From positions 21,197,001 to 21,261,000 of the forward strand of contig JARDYH010000002.1 in NCBI GenBank assembly GCA_029215795.1: a stretch of DNA of 64,000 nucleotides. The letters are read 5' to 3'. Positions 1 through 11,224 of the stretch are shown here, one piece after another. A program made the translations under genes and the position numbers. This DNA is from Anniella stebbinsi (lineage: Eukaryota; Chordata; Lepidosauria; Squamata; Anniellidae). The stretch's first letter is position 1, and the number at the start of each line of letters is the position of its first letter. The notes beneath the pieces are model-generated. The model did no database searches and was not told the DNA's origin. It was given only the letters and a program-made list of their open reading frames with translations.

Positions 1-774
1 CTCCTGCCAGCAGCCACCACTGCTACTGCCTCGCTCCAGCGATGAAAATGCTCCAGTGAGCCCCATTGGCTGTTCTCTCACTGTGGCATATAAATAAATG
101 TGAAAAATAGGTAGCATCAGGAAAACAGCCTTTCCCCAGGAAGAACGCTTTATATGTTTATTTTTGGGCTTTACACTGGTTGACAGTCTCAAAAAATAAA
201 AGGATGTTTTGGGTGGAATTAGTTTGCGGTCATCTTCTTTGTCTACTGGACAGATTTTTGTTATTTGTCATATTGCCCCCTACTATTTGCATTTAGAACT
301 GCTTTAGTTTTATTCCTTTATAAATCCGTCAGCATCTGATCTCGCCTTACTATCTGCTATCCTGCACTGATTGGTTGTTCCTAGGAAAGATATCTAATCC
401 TATTTGGGCCCATTATTTCTCAGTAGAAACAAAGTTTTCTTCTAGTCTGGTTCTCTGTTGCTGTCCTGGAAGGCCTGGCCTCACATTGTCTTTCCCACTC
501 ATCCATTTCATTCCTTTCATTTCAAACTGGTTTAACTTCCAATCTTTCTCCTCCTCTGCTTGTATTGTTAGCTGCTCAAGTTCAGTTATCACTATAGCTG
601 AAGACTGGTTTAAATGAATATGTGGGTTGGATATGAATTTAGCTGCCTGGTTAGACACATAGTTCAACATGTGTTGAAGGCAAAACAAGAGTTAGGGGGA
701 GGTCCTCCAACTCCTCATTCAGAACACTCTATGTTAAATAACTCAGAATACAAGCGTGTGTGTAGCATTACAGT
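1..774. other. Intergenic, nothing recognised
   Basis: AT-leaning sequence with only short open frames on both strands. No splice-flanked coding segment or clear repeat edge was seen. Confidence 0.6.
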
Positions 775-782
775 CCCAACAT

Positions 783-1100
783 TAGGGTGACCATATGAAA
801 AGGAGGACAGGGCTCCTGTATCTTTAACAGTTGCAAAGGACAGGGAATTTTAGCAGGTGTTGTTTGTATACATATATAACCTGGTGAAATCCCCTCTTCA
901 TCATAACAGTTAAAGCTGCAGGAGCCCTGTCTCTTGACCATGTAGAAAAGAGGGCAGGGCTTCTGCAGCTTTAACTTTGTGATGATGAGGTAATTTCACC
1001 AGGTTCTGCATATATACAAATGACACCTGCTGAAATTCCCTTTTCTATGAAACTGTTAAAGATACAGGAGCCCTGTCCTCCTTTTCATATGGTCAGCCTA
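783..1100. mobile_element. hAT-like palindromic MITE, family A copy 1
   Basis: 318 bp that folds on itself along most of its length. The ends read TAGGGTGACCATATG and its inverted partner. It is flanked by the perfect 8-bp direct repeat CCCAACAT (775-782 and 1101-1108), the target duplication size of hAT transposases. It carries no coding sequence. Confidence 0.9.
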
Positions 1101-1439
1101 CCCAACATCCCATTTCTTTAGAAGGTTGTACTTATTACAAGTCAAGAATGAATGCAAAACATTATACCTGCTCTGCTATTGCATCTATAGCCAGCAGTGA
1201 AATGCAGGTAATTCTTTCAGAACATCTTATTAATGAATTATTAGAAAGGGTTTTGCAACCATCTGATAGTATCAGTCTAAAAGGTAATTGTCCAGAACTG
1301 GAATTGCAACCTTCCTAGCAGAGCAAATGCAAACACTTGCCAAAAATATAGTGCAATTACATTAGATATTAAATGAAGTACATATTTTTGCTCTTGATGT
1401 AGCAACTCAGCTTACACTTGGAAACCTGGAAAAAGGGTG

Positions 1440-1790
1440 TTGCATACCTTATAAAAAAGGAAATTGTTTATATATAATTTATTAACCTTATTTATATACC
1501 ACCCAATAACCGAGTTAACAATTCAAGCATTAATATCTAATTATAAGCCACAAGAACAAAAATATATGCTGCATCATTAAAAATTCTAGCAGCAGACAAA
1601 ACAACAATTTCAAATTCTCAAGCAACATAAACAATATTTTTAAAACAATGTTAAACGTTTTGTATTTTTATTGTATTTTTACTGAATACATTATTTTATA
1701 TTGTGATGTAGTTTTAAATTGTTATGAGCCGCTCTTAATCAAAGGGCAGGATATAAATTTCTATATGAATTAATAAAAACTAACTCCCCA
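1440..1790. mobile_element. L2-like LINE tail fragments, two orientations
   Basis: A fragment near 1480-1620 (TATATACCACCCAATAAC..., minus orientation) is followed at about 1660-1775 by a plus-oriented tail of the type gagccgc...ggcaggatataaat. Both resemble LINE 3' ends repeated across the window. Confidence 0.5.
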
Positions 1791-2009
1791 GGATCTAAAG
1801 CAAAGAGACCTGCTTACTTGTACGCTGTCAAAACACTGCCAGGTTTTTGGCCACCAAGAGCGTATATTACAATCTTACCAGCAATGTTTTAAATGCACCA
1901 ATTTTTAAAAATAGGCATTGCCTTTAAAAGTAAATAAAAAAGCTGAATGATGTTGACATAAAGGTAGACTCCCTGAGCCAAGTGATAAAAGTATGAGAAT
2001 AAAAACCCT

Positions 2010-2280
2010 TTACCTTTGTTACCTGTTGCTTCAACCTGCAACTACGGACGCTTCCTTGTACAGTTTGGGGAAAGTGGGCCTGTCTCTTCCCTGCATCTCC
2101 TCCCACCCCCTGGCCCACACCTCCATCCTCTGATTGGGCTGCTTGTGGTAATTCATGCAGAACCATGAACAGAGGTGAAGGCTGACTGGAAGACTTCGGT
2201 GTCTGTCCATCTCAGATTACTTGTTTACATATCGCTCGCCTGCCTGGAGTTTACCACCTTGTTTCCAAGGTGACGTGGGT
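2010..2280 (-). promoter_or_regulatory. Candidate minus-strand promoter with RFX X-box-like site
   Basis: On the minus strand 2261-2274 reads GTCACCTTGGAAAC, one base from the RFX X-box consensus, overlapping a TGACGT core. About 250 bp downstream lie donors CAACAG|GTAACA and CAAAG|GTAAAG. In human the ciliary gene CAPSL neighbours UGT3A1 here, so this could be the 5' end of such a gene running off the left edge. No coding exon is present to support it. Confidence 0.22.
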
Positions 2281-2566
2281 TACTGTGAAAGGCGTAGCGA
2301 AACCTGCCAGGGATTTGATTGTTTCGGTGGCTTGCGATGCTCTTTCGTGCCCTCTTCCTTCACTTAGGATTTGAAGCACGGACGTGAAGAACTATCAGAA
2401 CAGAATCCCCCATGAAATATTTACAAAATCATTTTTGGTACAAGAGCAGGCGTTTGGGCATTGCAGTGCTGAGGATCATACTTCTCAAAGAAAGCAGATG
2501 AGGTGGTACACCTGTGTCTGGATTGTACCACTTCAACCTGCAGGTGGCATGCGTCTCCTAAGACTT

Positions 2567-2666
2567 AGAGCCTATCTATACTACTGCTTTAAAATGGTTT
2601 ATAACAGTTTTAAACTGGTTAATAACTGTTATAAACCGTTTTAAAGCAGTAGTGTAGATAGGCTCT
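2567..2666. repeat. 100-bp palindromic foldback element
   Basis: AGAGCCTATCTATACTACTG and its reverse complement bound a near-perfect hairpin with AT-rich arms (TTTAAAATGGTTTATAACAG). Probably a MITE. No target duplication was identified. Confidence 0.7.
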
Positions 2667-2991
2667 TAGTTACTGGCATTAATAGACTTAAGCTAAACGT
2701 GCTGGTATTTTTTATATTTTTGTCCCTGGCCCTTTTTCCTGTGCCCCCTCCCCTTGATTATGTCCTGAGACTTGCCTAAATTGAATTTGGCCTTGGGCCA
2801 AAAGAGCCTCCCTACCACCGCGCTGTCCCCTCATCAAGCCTGGAACTGCCAGTCCCATCTCAGCTCTGATGATCTTGACAGTGGTCATAATTATTATACC
2901 CATGTTGCAGGAGGCAAGGCTGTGGCTGAGAAAGTGTGGCGTAGCCGAGTCCTGCCAAATAGTCCAGCGTTGTTATTCTTATGGTGTGGTT

Positions 2992-2992
<1 letters not shown>

Positions 2993-3026
<34 letters not shown>
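2993..3026. repeat. (TG)n microsatellite
   Basis: 34 bp of pure TG repeats. It creates spurious Val-Cys/Thr-His open frames on both strands. Confidence 0.98.
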
Positions 3027-3028
<2 letters not shown>

Positions 3029-3083
3029 GAGTGCTGCTGGTGTTATAGGGAAATGCAGATGGGGCTATGAAATTGATTGTAAA

Positions 3084-4046
3084 ATCATAGAATAGAATCA
3101 TAGAATAGTGGAGTCGGAAGGGGCCTATAAAGCCATCGAGTCCAACCCCCTGCTCAATGCAAGAATCCACCTTAAAGCATACTTGACAGATGGCTTTCCA
3201 GCTGCTTCTTGAATGCCTCTAATGTGGGAGAGCCCACAACTTTCCTAAGTAATTGGTTCCATTGTCGTAGTGCTTTAACTGTCAGGAAGTTTTTCCTGAT
3301 GTCCAGCCGGAATCTGGTTTCCTGTAACTTGAGCCCATTATTCCGTGTCCTGCACTCTGGGTTGATCGAGGAGAGATCCTAGCCCTCCTCTGTGTGACAA
3401 CCTGTCAAGTATTTGAAGAGTTCTATCATGTTTCCACTCAGTCTTCTCCAGGCTAAACATACCCAGTTCTTTCAGTCTCTCCTCATAGAGCTTTGTTTCC
3501 AGACCCCTGATCCTCCTCATTGCCCTCCTCTGAACATGCTCCAGTTTGTCTGCATCCTTCTTGAAGTGTGGTGCCCAGAACTGGACGCCATACTCAACAT
3601 GAGGCCTAACCAGTGCTGAATAGAGGGGAACCAGTACCTCGTGCAATTTGGAAGCTATACTTCTATTAATGCAGCCCAAAACAGCATTTGCTTTTTTGCA
3701 GCAACATCACACTGTTGGCTCGTATTCAGCTTGTGATCCTTCTCGCTCATAGTATTATTGAGCCAAGTATCCCCCATCTTGTAGCTGTGCATTTGGTTTC
3801 TTTTTCCTAGGTGTAGAACTTGGCATTTATCCCTATTAAATTTTATGCTGTAGTTTTCAGACCAGCTCTCCAGTCTATCAAGATCACTTTGAAGGTTGCC
3901 TTTTTTCTTCCAGGGTATTAGTTATCACTTCACTTTATTCTTTAGGCAACCAATCGCAGGTTATAGCCTGTTGGTATTAGTTATCTCACCCAATTTTGTG
4001 TTGTCTGCAAATTTGATAAGCATTCCCTGTAACAGCATAGCAATTT
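3084..4046 (-). mobile_element. CR1 LINE, 3' part
   Basis: It begins with the CR1-type 3' octamer repeats (ATAGAATCATAGAAT) and on the minus strand encodes degenerate C-terminal reverse transcriptase, for example [20 protein letters not shown] and [20 protein letters not shown]. It is broken by frameshifts and stops. A 47-bp insert at 3926-3972 is flanked by the 12-bp direct repeat GGTATTAGTTAT. Confidence 0.88.
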
Positions 4047-4260
4047 ATTAAGGGGTTCTTGTGAGATTAGATAGATGGATGGATGGATGGATGGATGGAT
4101 GGATGGATGGATAGATAGATAGATAGATAGATCTTGCAGGAAGCCCTAGTAGAACCTCTCCCCGTCTCTCTCTTACTGCTGGCCTTGGAGCCAAGACAGC
4201 GTGCCATGCAATGTCATCGTGTTTTCTGATGTACTGTAGAAACAAAGAAACCTATTGTGA
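4047..4260 (-). mobile_element. Non-CR1 head joined to the CR1 copy, interrupted by a (GATG/GATA)n run
   Basis: The sequence around TAGTAGAACCTCTCCCC and GGCCTTGGAGCC recurs at 27185-27340, joined at the same point to another CR1 copy. The simple repeat at 4069-4132 lies inside it. Confidence 0.6.
4069..4132. repeat. (GATG)n(GATA)n microsatellite
   Basis: A run of GGAT units followed by a run of GATA units. Confidence 0.97.
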
Positions 4261-4429
4261 AGGGATCTGATTGTACTGTAATTTGCTGCCAAGCAAAGCC
4301 TAGCACTGGACTGCAAGTTGACCGGGTCAACCCAACCCACCCCGATATTAACCATGCCCTTCAGACCTGTAAGGGCCTTTGGGCCAAAGGGAATCTTGGA
4401 AAGAATTGAGGGTTTCAGCACTGGATGGA

Positions 4430-4672
4430 AAGACATTGGCTGAATTCGGACAACACGATAGTCAGTGGTGGGGTAATAATCAACTTTGCAGTTGTTCATC
4501 TAGTGGGCACTCCCCACACAACATGGTAATAAATAATCAACCGTGGTGTGGATTAGGATCAGCACTGAGTTGACTATGGCAGCATTCGGACGACACGATA
4601 GTCAGCACAAGTGACGATTGTCTCCCCCTCCCCAGTTGCTTATTGTGTTGTCCGAATTCAGCCAGTGTCTGG
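4430..4672. mobile_element. Palindromic MITE, GGCTGAATTCGGACAACAC family
   Basis: The inverted termini GGCTGAATTCGGACAACAC and GTGTTGTCCGAATTCAGCC enclose about 190 bp with internal copies of CGGACGACACGATAGTCAG. Related copies lie at 27832-28250 and 63299-63460. Confidence 0.75.
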
Positions 4673-4675
4673 ACA

Positions 4676-5287
4676 CCAGGTATACCCATTGAGAAACAAC
4701 AGAGGAATATACCTGGTATATACATTTCTCACAGGCTAGATCTACCTATCTTGGTAGACCTGGTGAGCAGGCGTTATTGCTGCTCAGGCACAAAATCTAT
4801 GATAAATGGTGGACCAGTTGTCTGAAGCTATCAGGACTTTTTAAAGATATCCAAACATACACAAAACGTATAGTTCAAGGAAAAGAGCATAGCTGTCATT
4901 CAAAATCCAAGCCATGCAAAAGTTATATTGTTAGGTGATGTAAAAAATGGCTGATAAGAACATGAAATGAAAATGGGGCTGTTCCAGAACCCTAAAACCT
5001 GATCGAGCATACTCATTCCTTTTTCCACAGCTAAAGACATTCCCCACAGACTCCAAAGCTATTCTATAGGGTGGACTCCCCAACCTGGTGCCCTCCAGAT
5101 GTTTCAGATTTCACCTCCAATTAGCTCCAGCCAGCGTGGCCAATGGTCTGGAATGCTGGGGTTGCAGTCCGAAACATCTGGAAGACACTAGGTTAGGGAA
5201 AACCGCTCTAAAGAATGCTCACCAATGTTTCCAAGATGGAGGAAATCATTCTAAGACGAGTCATGTGAAGCTGTCAATGTTATGACA
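4676..5287 (+). repeat. About 610-bp dispersed repeat, copy 1 of an inverted pair
   Basis: This stretch matches 16890-17517 in reverse orientation along its length, for example GAGAAACAACAGAG, CATGCAAAAGTT, GAGCATACTCATTC and CATTCTAAGACGAGTCAT. It contains a palindromic module (5077-5205) at the same relative place. The family is not recognised. Confidence 0.8.
5077..5205. mobile_element. Short palindromic MITE, CCCTCCAGATG family
   Basis: The arms CCCCAACCTGGTGCCCTCCAG and its inverse end a ~130-bp hairpin with the GGAATGCTGGGG core. Other copies: 16977-17105, 51570-51666, 59905-60028 and 62280-62402. Confidence 0.75.
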
Positions 5288-5520
5288 AGGGCATTCATGC
5301 CATATAATATATACTATATTCTTAAGACAGCTGTACTATGTTTGTACATTTGGGTTTCCCCCCCCCTTTCCCCTCTTGTTCTGAGGTGTTTACTTTTATC
5401 CATCCCTCGTTCCAAATAAAATTTTGTCGGAATACATGATGCTTCTTGAATAGAACACTCTTCTGTATTAGTGCTGTTCGGTTTAGTGCTGTTCAGTTCC
5501 CAACTACTGTAGGCTTCTAT

Positions 5521-6540
5521 GGCTGCCTCTACAAGAGCGATTTAAAGCTCTTTCAAGGCGCATTACCTGTTTTCCCTCTACAAGAGCAGAGCGCAAATGA
5601 GGAGTACAAGCGCTTTTTATCTCCTATTATGCGCATTTTCGAATTCACGTTAAATAGCGAGTTTTATTTACCACAGGAGTAAGAGTGCCTTATGTCCGTG
5701 TAAACAATTGCTGTTCAAGTGCATTAATGATCAGAGTGGGCAGACTGTGGTCATGATATCATGCATAGAACTGCCCCTTCCCTGGAAAAAACCTCCCACT
5801 TTTTTGTTTAGTTTTATTTCCTGTCTCCTCCTGGCAACTTCCTCCTTGTTCTCTGTCTCTCTGGATGGAAGATCCAGGAAGAGGAGACCCAACGTGAACC
5901 GAAAATAAAGTTTCTTTGAAGTACCCTGATGGAATATTTTTTACATGGAGACACGGCGCCAGATGGAGGTAGTTTCACGAGAAGCAAAGGGGGTAAGAAG
6001 GATGTGCGCATGTGCGCATAATTAGTGATCAGCTTAGACATATCATCCCCTCGCTTCTTGCTGGGTTCCTGACATGAGCTCTGTGTGTGTGTGTGTGTGT
6101 GTGTTTTACAACGGTTGAGCTCGATGGGAAGAGGAGGGGGAAGGAACGAAACAGCATCCCCCTGTCTGTTTTGGCATGCGTGTGTGCGAGGCACATTCCC
6201 ATTTACTCCTGAGCAGTTCACTTGAAATGGCAATCGGGCAAAAGGGAAGGGGAGAGAGGTAGCCGGCAGGTAACCCAGGTAACCAAAGGCGGGAGAGTCT
6301 GGTGGGCGGGGAGAATAAAGGGAGATTATCTGTTTGGGCAGTTCCTCCAAGACAAAGCTCATTACTTTCAGCAACATTTGCATGCGATTCTCCACATGTA
6401 AACAACTTCTAAATCGTCTTGCATAGAGCCCGTCCTGCGCTTTGACGGCTCTCGTGTGTAGGTATTAGGCATAAACGCGATTGTCAGGAGATGTGCATAA
6501 TTGGAGAATAGGGCGTCAAAGAGAACTCTTGTAGAGGGGG
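5521..6540. mobile_element. CpG-rich foldback element, interrupted copy
   Basis: The left part 5521-5700 and right part 6385-6540 match the arms of the element at 22981-23638 (GGCTGCCTCTACAAGAGC; CTCTTGTAGAGGGGGCCTAT). The ~685 bp between them differs, contains a (TG)n run at 6081-6104, and may be inserted DNA or a divergent core. No credible coding sequence. Confidence 0.6.
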
Positions 6541-6934
6541 CCTATATGTCATAGAATGTGATGCTCAGCCAGAAAGAGCACACACACAAAAAAGTGCATA
6601 GGTGTGTTGTGGCAGCATGTGCCATGCGGGCGAATTACAACTACACTGCTGTGCAGCTTTCTGTCCCCCTGGAAAAATTCCAGCAGGTGCCCATGTCTGT
6701 AATTTAGCCTTTTGTAGAGATAAAAAACCAGTCAATTTTGCTCTTTGATGCTACCTACACTACTTTTTCTGTAAATATTCAGTAATATGGAGGATTGTGC
6801 CATTTGCAGGCTATAGAAAATTTGGCAGGTATTAACAGATACCAGATTCAAATCTGGTCCTGGTGCACATAATCATTCAGAGACCTGAACGGGATAATAC
6901 ACCCTGGACAAACCTGGTGTAATCCATTGCAATA
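6541..6934. other. Intergenic, nothing recognised
   Basis: No repeat edges, splice-flanked open frames or motifs were seen. Confidence 0.5.
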
Positions 6935-6942
6935 TGTAGCCC

Positions 6943-7262
6943 TAGGCTGACCATATGAAAAGGAGGACAGAGCTCATGTAACTTTAACAGTTGTAGAGAA
7001 AAGGGAATTTCAGCTGGTGTCATTTGTATACAATTCATACCTGGTGAAATTCCCTCTTTATCACAATAGTTAAAGCTGCAGGGGCTCTGCCCTCTTTTGT
7101 ATATGGTCACTCTAGTATAGTGCATGCAACTTTAATTGCTATGATGAAGAGGGGATTTCACCAGGTACTAACTGCATGCAAATGATGCCGGCTGAAATTC
7201 CCTTTTCTCTGCAACTGTTGAAGTTACATGAGCCCTGTCCTCCTTTTCATATGGTCAGCCTA
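6943..7262. mobile_element. hAT-like palindromic MITE, family A copy 2
   Basis: 320 bp, ends TAGGCTGACCATATG and inverse, flanked by the perfect 8-bp target duplication TGTAGCCC (6935-6942 and 7263-7270). Confidence 0.92.
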
Positions 7263-7270
7263 TGTAGCCC

Positions 7271-7810
7271 TCAGGGGGAAATATCTAAGGTTCGCTCCCT
7301 TTTTGATGCTGAAGGGCTACAGGAGGAAGGTAGGTACTGAGGAGAAAAAAGGAAACCAAGATGGTGAAGAAAGACACTGAGGAAATGGAGGAGGAATAGA
7401 GAGTGACCAAAAAGACAGGCCCTCACAAGGCTGAGAAAAGACCAGGAACAAGCAGCAACAATAGCCAGTGGCCCCCAATCACTTTGGGTCCATGGGCACA
7501 TTGGGGATTTTGAGAAAATGTCATGAGTTCTCTCACAAAATGGCTGCTAAAAAGGACACTCTGTCCATTCATCAAATGGCTGCCATGGTGGGCATGGCCT
7601 GTCACAAAACCCTCACTAACCAGAAGGCAAACTGGTGGGGCTAAAACAAAAATAACTTGCCCAAGAACTTAAGTCCAAGTCAGTGGTGGGGTCCAAGCTC
7701 CAAAACACAAAGCCACTGTTTTGAATGCAAATGAAGTTGACATTGGAGAGTGGCACCTCAATCTCTCATCTTAAAACTCACACATTTTAATTTTAAAAAA
7801 ATCTTATGAA
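7271..7810. other. Intergenic, nothing recognised
   Basis: Degenerate sequence with CAAAATGGCTGC-type repeats. No coding pattern. Confidence 0.5.
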
Positions 7811-7950
7811 CTAAAATAAAAATCAGGGAGCCCAGCAGAAACCAAGAAAAGCATCCGTGTTTACATTGTCACCAACATGCTATCCTTGGTGCCAATGTAA
7901 ACACAGAAGGCTCTCTTGGTTTCCGCCAGGCTCCCTGATTTTTATTTTAG
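7811..7950. repeat. 140-bp palindromic foldback element
   Basis: CTAAAATAAAAATCAGGGAG starts the left arm and its exact reverse complement ends the right arm. The arms continue through GAAACCAAGA and GTGTTTACATTG around a short loop. Confidence 0.8.
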
Positions 7951-8534
7951 CCTAGGGCTAAGAAAGTCAGGTGTCCTAATTTAACAAAGCCCTTATCCAC
8001 ATCAGCCGTTTATTCCAAAATAGTATCGCGGTCGTCCTTACTGGGCCACACGATACACAGTTGATCCGGCAGTGATCTCAGGTCGACCCCTCAGTTATTC
8101 AAGAATATCGTTGCCACAGTTTTTCCATCTCTCGCTGTTGCTGTTTGGTGTGAGCTCCTGGCTCGGCAAACAGCCAACCCACTGTCAGGGACATATCCAG
8201 CGGTTTCGGATGTGTGCGGGAGTAGGCATCTGCCATTTTCAGCACATTGTTTGATTGGTTATTGGCGTGTTTTGGCGCCAAACGTGTGTATTTTTTTAAC
8301 CCAAATGTATTGATGCGCAGCATCACAAATTCAACACAGTACCTATTTTCCCCTGTGTTGCTGAATATTTGCACTGGAGCGCATGTCGGAAGAGTTCTTT
8401 TTTTAAAAAAAATCCATGTCTCGTACCCATCTATCAAGTCATACCCATATGAAAGAAGTACTGGATTTGGCCTAAGTTGGTTGTGCTTCCTGGGAGGAAC
8501 CAGGACGTGGTTGAGGGCAACACCCACCGCTTCT
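7951..8534. other. Unrecognised stretch, probably old transposon DNA
   Basis: Contains CpG-bearing words unusual for the flanks (TAGTATCGCGGTCGTCC, TTTTGGCGCCAAACG). Long open frames exist on both strands but have no protein-like composition or known motif. Confidence 0.35.
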
Positions 8535-8542
8535 GGCCTGAG

Positions 8543-8952
8543 TAGGGTGACCAACTGTCAGGATTTCCCTGGATTTGTCCTGGTTTTTGTTTTATCCTGG
8601 GTGTCAGGGGGGATTTTCTGTAATCTTCTATAATATCCAGGAAAGACACACTTTCCCCTTTAAGGCCTCTATTAGCATAGTGGGAGGGAATTATGTGCTT
8701 TCTGAGGGGGCGTCATTTCCCTCCCACTGCTCCAATCAGGGCCTTAAAGGGGAAAGTGTATCATTCCTGGACATTATAGAAAAAGCTTGATTGGAGCAGT
8801 GGGGGGTGGGAATGACACACTTTTCCCTCCTCTGCTCCAATTGGGGCCTTTAAGGTGGCGGGGATGAAAGATGTGCTTTCCAGAGGCCCTGGAAAGCCGC
8901 TTCCCCCACACTAGGTGTTCTCCTTTTTGGTTTCCCAAATATGGTCACCTTA
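8543..8952. mobile_element. hAT-like non-autonomous element, family B copy 1
   Basis: 410 bp from TAGGGTGACCAACTGTCAGG to ...AATATGGTCACCTTA, flanked by the perfect 8-bp direct repeat GGCCTGAG (8535-8542 and 8953-8960). The interior is repetitive (TTTAAGG, GGGAATGACAC). Distinct from family A but with similar termini. Confidence 0.88.
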
Positions 8953-9142
8953 GGCCTGAGGAGAGAGAGAGGCCATTGCCTGAGAGAACTGGTGGTAAAG
9001 CTTTATTTAAATAAAACTTAGGTTTGTTTGGAAGACAGAAGCTGTGTGAGTCTGTGGCTGAGGCTAATCGCTCCAGTCTTCCACCAGTCTTCGATGTGTA
9101 GGCAGACTGTGGTTGGGGAAAATCACTCTGTGCATGGTAAAA

Positions 9143-9461
9143 TAGGCTGACCATATGAAAAGGAGGACAGGGCTCCTATATCTTTAACAGTTTCATAGAA
9201 AATGGAATTTCAGCAGGTGTCATTGGTATATATGCAGAACCTGGTGAAATTCCCTCTTCATCACAAAGTTAAAGCTGCAGAAGCCCTGCCTTCTTTTGCA
9301 TATGGTCACTCTAGTATAGTGCCTGCAACTTTAACTGTTGTGATGAAGAGGGAATTTCACCAGGAACTAATTGCATACAAATGACACTGGCTGAAATCCC
9401 CTTTTCTCTACAACTGTTAAAGTTACACGTGCCCTGTCCTCCTTTTCATATGGTCAGCCTA
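9143..9461. mobile_element. hAT-like palindromic MITE, family A copy 3
   Basis: About 319 bp with family A ends. The flanks share GGTAAAA, seven bases of a probable decayed 8-bp duplication. Confidence 0.88.
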
Positions 9462-9611
9462 GGTAAAAGCATTGCCATTTTATTATTATGAATTTTTATT
9501 TCCTTTCTCATACCTTTCAGTACTTGTCCACTGGGGGGAATATGGTAAATTTGTTTCGCATGGCATTGAAACATAAAGGGGGAAGGAGCAACTGCTAAAA
9601 TCAAGTCACTC

Positions 9612-9810
9612 ATAGGATCATAGGAAGCTGCCTTATACTAAGTCAGACCATTGGTCCATCTACCCCAGTATTGTCAACACGGACTGGCAGCAGCTATCCA
9701 GGGTTTCAGGTGGGATTCCTTTCCTCGCCCTACCTGGAGAAGCCGGGGATCGGACCTGGGACCTTCTGCATGCAAAGCTTGTGCTCTAACACACTGAGCT
9801 ATGGCCCCTC
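9612..9810 (-). mobile_element. tRNA-derived SINE, full-length-like
   Basis: The minus strand begins GGGGCCATAGCTCAGTGTG with an A box at 9791-9801 and a B box (GGTCCGATCCC) at 9746-9756, then a body ending in GGCAGCTTCCTATGATCC. It is not a working tRNA gene: there is no acceptor stem or anticodon arm. Fragments recur at 34714-34800 and 62052-62526. Confidence 0.85.
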
Positions 9811-9819
9811 CCCAAAAGG

Positions 9820-10700
9820 ATGTGGCAGTTGACAAGCTATACTAAAATATTTTGGATTCTAGAAAATGGGGGGGGGGGGAGAAGAATGCTCTTGTTGCAG
9901 CAGCAGCAGCAAAGACAAAGAATTAGGCATTTGGTAAATATTAACATTTACCAGCAATTAAAAATCTCAAAGGAATGTCAGGAAATTCTGACTTCTACTG
10001 GTAAATCTGGAACTTACCCCGCACCTTTCCCTTCTCATTCACCATTGGGATATTGCGAAAGGTTAAAACAGCCATACATATTGTTAATGGGTAAAGCTGT
10101 CTACTATTGGGAAAGCTTGCAGCAGCACTACTGCAGTATAATGAATGGGGAAATCGGCCGCCACATCTGTGAAGTAGAAGCCAGTAAAGATGTGACAGCA
10201 AAAGAACAGGGTGAAAAAGAGCAGCAGTAAAGGAAGCAGCAGAGAAAGTGCATCCTGCATTATATCCAAAGCACATATACTACTGCAAAGTAAACTAAAA
10301 ATAAAATAGAGGAGCAGCAACAGTAAGGCCAGTACAGTGAGTCTACAATAGCGCTATTTCGCAGTAGTGCTACTGTGATATAATGAAAATAAAATAAAAT
10401 AAGCAGACAAGCAGAGGGGGGAGGCGAACTGAAAGCCTGAATTAGCGCCATTTTGAAATAGTGCTATTGGATTTTAGGGCAAAGTAAAAAATAAACAAAG
10501 GAAAAGAAAAGGAGTCAGTACTGAGTCCTCCCCTTTGCTGCTCCTCTGTGTATTCTTTAGTTTGCACAATATGTAGATGTGTAAAACATGTCTTGTCAGC
10601 CTTTGTTTTCCACATAAATGACTGTCCATTCTGAATATCACGTAGTATGATATTGCGCTATTCTGCAATAGCGCTGTCACACAGTAGCACGATCGTGCGT
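9820..10700. repeat. Degenerate local repeat with TAGCGCTATT units
   Basis: Motifs such as CAGTAGTGCTACTG, AATAGCGCTATTTCGCAGTAG and TTGCGCTATTCTGCAATAGC recur every 100-250 bp, sometimes inverted, among AT-rich spacers. No family is recognised. Confidence 0.45.
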
Positions 10701-10920
10701 TTGCTGTATCTGAATTTAGTTTGTTTTGCTATTTTTATATGATGTTTTGATGTTTAATAGAGGTTTTTTTTTAAAAAAAAATGCTTTGGTTTTGTTCTTC
10801 TGCACCCTCTGTTTTTTTCCTTCAAAATGTCTGTTGTACCTGTACAGTGACTTCCCAATTCCTTCCATAATGGAACTCTCCCCCCAGGTGAACCAATTCC
10901 ACCAGGTACTTTGCTCATAA

Positions 10921-11224
10921 GCAGGACTCAGGAGAGATTGGGCAAGTTCCCAGCTCACCCCACCCCAAGAGGCCGACCCTTTTAGCTGCATCAGGTTTCT
11001 CAGTCGCTCTGCATTCAAGGAGCCCTGAATTCCATGGGAAGAGAAAACAAAATAGCGTGCCAATCTTTGATTAGAGCTGCTGGGTGTGAGTTTCCTGCCA
11101 GTTGTTAGCACACTGAAGTCACGCAAGGCAGACCTTTGCACCTTGGCAGCCTTGCCACTAAACGCAAAGCCGCCTGGAAAGACTGGCTCGTTGCACTCCC
11201 CTGCCTTGGCGAAGTTGCAGGAGG
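10921..11224 (+). promoter_or_regulatory. UGT3A2: Likely promoter and 5' UTR of UGT3A
   Basis: This stretch upstream of the start codon is free of recognised repeats. At 11131-11144 the reverse strand reads AAGGTGCAAAGGTC, which resembles a DR1 site for HNF4A or related nuclear receptors. HNF4A is a known driver of liver and gut UGT genes. No TATA box is obvious. The transcription start is not determined. Confidence 0.35.

Noticed and set aside
5814..6395. 193-codon minus-strand frame
   Set aside because: It crosses a (TG)n run read as His-Thr repeats and lies inside an interrupted transposon.
8247..8633. 128-codon plus-strand frame with an opposing 151-codon frame
   Set aside because: Both strands are open, the frame runs into a hAT-like element, and nothing matches a known protein.
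9612..9810. Possible tRNA gene (A and B boxes on the minus strand)
   Set aside because: No cloverleaf stems, and a SINE body follows with further copies in the window.
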